A DNA stretch of 64,000 nucleotides from Pinirhizobacter soli (GTDB lineage Bacteria > Pseudomonadota > Gammaproteobacteria > Xanthomonadales > Rhodanobacteraceae): the NCBI RefSeq assembly GCF_015905305.1, contig NZ_JADZLQ010000002.1:124001-188000 (forward strand). Reading direction: 5' to 3'. The notes under the pieces are model-generated. The model made no database searches and was not told the DNA's origin. It saw only the letters and a list, made by a program, of their open reading frames with translations. Shown one piece after another: positions 61,587 through 64,000 of the stretch; positions within the stretch are counted from its first letter, which is position 1; each line of letters starts with the position of its first letter. A program made the position numbers and the translations under genes.

Positions 61587-62489
61587 CTACTCGTCGTCCG
61601 GCCAGCGCGGGGCGGCGGGACCTGGCCGGGGGGCCACGTCGCCGGCCTTGATGCTATGCCAGACGGCCAGGGCATCGACCGTGGCGGCCACGTCGTGCAC
61701 CCGCAGCATGATGGCGCCGCGCTGCACGGCCACCAGGCCCGCCGCCACGGAACCGGCGGCGCGGTCGGCCGGGTCCTTGCGGCCGGTAAGCTCGCCGATC
61801 ATCGACTTGCGCGACACGCCGGTGTAAACGCCGGCACCGAGTTCGGCGAAGCGCGCGGTGGCGCGGAGCAACGCCAGGTTGTGTTCAAGCGTCTTGCCGA
61901 AGCCAAAGCCCGGATCCACCAGCACGCGGCGCTTGTCGATACCGGCCAGCTCGCAGGAGAAAATCCGGTCGGTCAGGAAACGGTGTACCTCGCCCACCAC
62001 GTCGTCGTAGCGCGGGTCGTCCTGCATCGCGCGGGGCTCGCCCTGCATGTGCATCAGGCACACCGGCACGCGCAACTCCGCGGCGGCGTCCAACGCCCCT
62101 TCGCGGCGCAGGGCATAGACATCGTTGATCATGCCCGCACCCGCAGCCACGGCGGCGCGCATCACTTCGGGCTTGGAGGTATCCACCGAAATGGGCAGCC
62201 GCGTGGCGGCTACCAGGCCCTGGATCACGGGGATCACGCGGGCCAGCTCTTCCTCGACGGAAACATCGGCCGCACCCGGGCGCGTCGACTCGCCGCCGAC
62301 GTCGAGCATGTCGGCGCCCTCCTGCGCCAGCCGCAGGCCGTGCGCGATGGCTGCCGCGGTATCGGCATGGGCGCCACCGTCGGAGAACGAATCGGGCGTG
62401 ACATTGACGATGCCCACCACGCGCGCACGGTCAAGCACCAGCGGCCGCCCGTTGCAGTCCAGCGTGGTGGCGAACATGGCGTCGATCAC
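61587..62489 (-). CDS. folP: Dihydropteroate synthase
   Basis: DHPS joins p-aminobenzoate to hydroxymethyl-dihydropterin in folate synthesis and is the sulfonamide target. The 300-residue protein has [16 protein letters not shown] (about 24-39) and [14 protein letters not shown] (about 61-74). The GTG start at 62489 is preferred: AAGGG lies 9 nt upstream and GTGA overlaps the orn stop. An internal ATG at 62477 has no RBS. Confidence 0.95.
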   Translation of the reverse strand: MIDAMFATTLDCNGRPLVLDRARVVGIVNVTPDSFSDGGAHADTAAAIAHGLRLAQEGADMLDVGGESTRPGAADVSVEEELARVIPVIQGLVAATRLPISVDTSKPEVMRAAVAAGAGMINDVYALRREGALDAAAELRVPVCLMHMQGEPRAMQDDPRYDDVVGEVHRFLTDRIFSCELAGIDKRRVLVDPGFGFGKTLEHNLALLRATARFAELGAGVYTGVSRKSMIGELTGRKDPADRAAGSVAAGLVAVQRGAIMLRVHDVAATVDALAVWHSIKAGDVAPRPGPAAPRWPDDE

Positions 62490-63055
62490 TGGGTGGGGCC
62501 CTTGCCGCCGAGCTCACCCATGAAGCCGCGGTAGTATCGCAGTTCGTCGATGGAATCGCGGATGTCCGAAAGCGCGGTGTGCGCGGAGTCCTTGGCATGG
62601 CCCTTGGCCACGGAAGGGGCCCAGCGGCGCGCCAATTCCTTCAAGGTGGAAACATCCAGGTTCCGGTAGTGGAAGAAGCGCTCCAGCCGCGGCATCTGCC
62701 GGTGCATGAAACGGCGATCCTGGCAGATGGAGTTCCCGCACATCGGCGACTTGCCGCTGGGAACCCAATCACGCAGGAAGGCGAGCGTGGCTTCCTCGGC
62801 CATCGAGTGGCTGGCCTGGGAAGCCACGACCTGGCCCCACAGGCCCGAGCGCGTGTGCTGGTTGCGGTTCCATGCATCCATCGCCTGCAGGCGCCATTCC
62901 TCGTGGGCAATGGCAAAGACCGGCCCCTCGGCCAGGATATTGAGTTCCCGATCGGTGACGATGGTAGCGATCTCCAGGATCGAGTCCTCATCGGTATCGA
63001 GCCCGGTCATTTCCAGGTCGATCCAGATCAGGTTGTCTTCGTGGGCCTGGGCCAT
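62486..63055 (-). CDS. orn: Oligoribonuclease
   Basis: Orn is a 189-residue DEDDh exonuclease that degrades 2-5-nt RNAs and the pGpG made from c-di-GMP. The start is [20 protein letters not shown], with GGAGAG upstream; the longer in-frame extension is antisense to sbcB. Catalytic regions are [27 protein letters not shown] and [19 protein letters not shown]. It complements the c-di-GMP theme of fimX, although the two are not linked here. Confidence 0.96.
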   Translation of the reverse strand: MAQAHEDNLIWIDLEMTGLDTDEDSILEIATIVTDRELNILAEGPVFAIAHEEWRLQAMDAWNRNQHTRSGLWGQVVASQASHSMAEEATLAFLRDWVPSGKSPMCGNSICQDRRFMHRQMPRLERFFHYRNLDVSTLKELARRWAPSVAKGHAKDSAHTALSDIRDSIDELRYYRGFMGELGGKGPTQ

Positions 63056-63133
63056 GGTCTCTCCTAGTCTGGCGGGAAGTCTAGGGACCGCGGGCCGGCT
63101 TGGAAAGCCAAAGGGCCGTGCGATGATGTGAAG

Positions 63134-64000
63134 ATGGCCGATCCGACCTTCTTCTGGCACGACTACGAGACCTTCGGCGCCGATCCCCGACGCGACCGCC
63201 CCTCGCAGTTCGCCGGGATCCGCACCACGATGGCGCTTGAACCCCTCGGCGAGCCGGTGATGTTTTTCGGCAAGCCCCCGCGTGACTGCCCACCGCACCC
63301 GGTGGCTTGCCTGATCACCGGCATCGCACCGCAGGATGCCGAGCGTGACGGCCTTATCGAGGCCGAATTCGCAGCCGCCGTGCACGAGCAGCTGGCTTTA
63401 CCCGGCACCTGTGGCGTGGGCTACAACTCACTGCGCTTCGACGATGAGTTCACGCGCAACCTGCTGTACCGGAATTTCTTCGAGCCCTACGGCCGCGAAT
63501 GGGAGAACGGCAATTCCCGCTGGGACCTGATCGACCTGGTGCGCATGTGCCATGCGCTGCGACCCGAGGGTATCCTCTGGCCGCGCCGCGACGATGGCAG
63601 CGTGAGTTTCCGCCTGGAAGACCTGGCTCGCGTCAATGCATTGAAGCAGGAGCGCGCCCACGATGCGCTGTCGGACGTCGAGGCCTTGATCGGCCTGGCG
63701 CGGCTGATACGCGAAAAACAGCCGCGGCTGTGGGACTGGTACCTGGGCCTGCGACGCAAGGCACGGGTGCAGGATCTGCTCGATGTGGTCCGCATGACGC
63801 CGGTGGTGCATGTGTCCTCGCGCTACCCGGCCTCAAGGCATTGCCTGGCCATCGTGGCGCCGCTAGCCATGCATCCCACCCGCAATGGCGAGACGATCGT
63901 CTTCGACTTGAACGACGATCCCACGCCACTGTTCGAGCTGGACGAAGAGGCCATCGCCGACCGGATGTTCACCCCTCGGGCCGATCTTCCCGAGGGCATC
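63134..64000 (+). CDS. sbcB: Exodeoxyribonuclease I, 3' end cut by the window
   Basis: The visible 289 residues begin [20 protein letters not shown], the ExoI signature with DEDD Asp and Glu. They continue through [22 protein letters not shown] and [18 protein letters not shown], which supplies the remaining catalytic residues. It is a 3'-5' single-strand DNA exonuclease used in recombination and mismatch repair. It is divergent from orn with a 78-nt gap. The C-terminal SH3-like and helical domains are outside the window. Confidence 0.95.
   Translation, partial: MADPTFFWHDYETFGADPRRDRPSQFAGIRTTMALEPLGEPVMFFGKPPRDCPPHPVACLITGIAPQDAERDGLIEAEFAAAVHEQLALPGTCGVGYNSLRFDDEFTRNLLYRNFFEPYGREWENGNSRWDLIDLVRMCHALRPEGILWPRRDDGSVSFRLEDLARVNALKQERAHDALSDVEALIGLARLIREKQPRLWDWYLGLRRKARVQDLLDVVRMTPVVHVSSRYPASRHCLAIVAPLAMHPTRNGETIVFDLNDDPTPLFELDEEAIADRMFTPRADLPEGI

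Overview
This 64 kb window is high-GC gammaproteobacterial chromosome. It most likely comes from the Xanthomonadales, family Rhodanobacteraceae (Luteibacter/Dyella-like). The reasons are a 689-residue FimX-type protein beside efp/epmB, the ribosomal block rplS-trmD-rimM-rpsP-ffh, the block rpsF-rpsR-rplI-dnaB-alr-radA, and the general gene repertoire. The genus is an inference. No tRNA, rRNA, integrase, transposase or CRISPR array was seen.

Layout. 1-16.4 kb is mostly core: partial efp, epmB, fimX, rplS-trmD-rimM-rpsP, ffh, a CcsA/YpjD-like membrane protein, two unusual microproteins (one with 11 consecutive prolines), radA, alr, dnaB, rplI-rpsR-rpsF, an IscA-type protein and asnS. 16.4-20.2 kb holds a MalM-like lipoprotein, a small membrane protein and a tightly overlapping three-gene operon (atypical SDR, 2-aminomuconate semialdehyde dehydrogenase, RidA-type deaminase) that fits the lower tryptophan/kynurenine pathway.

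20.2-26.6 kb is the most striking region: a SigF-type ECF sigma factor sandwiched between two NrsF-like anti-sigma paralogues, divergent from two consecutive bufferin-type RiPP operons. The first is a DUF2282/BufA1 precursor, DUF692/BufB, DUF2063/BufC and DoxX. The second is a six-cysteine BufA2 precursor, BufB and BufC. Three near-identical promoters, TGTAACC-N16-CGAATT, sit upstream of the sigma operon and of each precursor gene. This gives a closed regulatory circuit that can be read from the DNA. Bufferins are recently described copper-binding peptides, so the families are known. The double NrsF arrangement and the coupled dual operon are what may be new.

26.7-54.1 kb is ordinary accessory and housekeeping content: hutG, gor, an NlpC/P60 lipoprotein, ohrR-ohr with a clear operator, slyD, an MFS carrier, EF-hand and methyltransferase genes, rhlE, rimJ-fghA, deaD, a ypfJ-like zinc metalloprotein, a TerC-CBS protein, a CPBP protease, a DUF1800-DUF1501 pair, a cyclophilin, an ABC exporter, a thioredoxin-like protein, a yqjI-yqjH-like metal-responsive pair with a perfect inverted-repeat operator, and an AsmA-like protein.

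54.1-58.3 kb is a lower-GC island on the minus strand. It carries a secreted mini-Rhs protein with an HNH-like C-terminal toxin and an overlapping SUFU-family immunity gene. Around these lie an array of small genes (192-aa unknown, RraB-like, 44-aa membrane protein, a frameshifted membrane protein) and two copies of a HEPN-like gene, one of them decayed, together with a shared hairpin-rich repeat. 58.3-64 kb returns to core genes: an EamA transporter, a 2OG-Fe(II) dioxygenase, glmM, folP, orn and the 5' part of sbcB.
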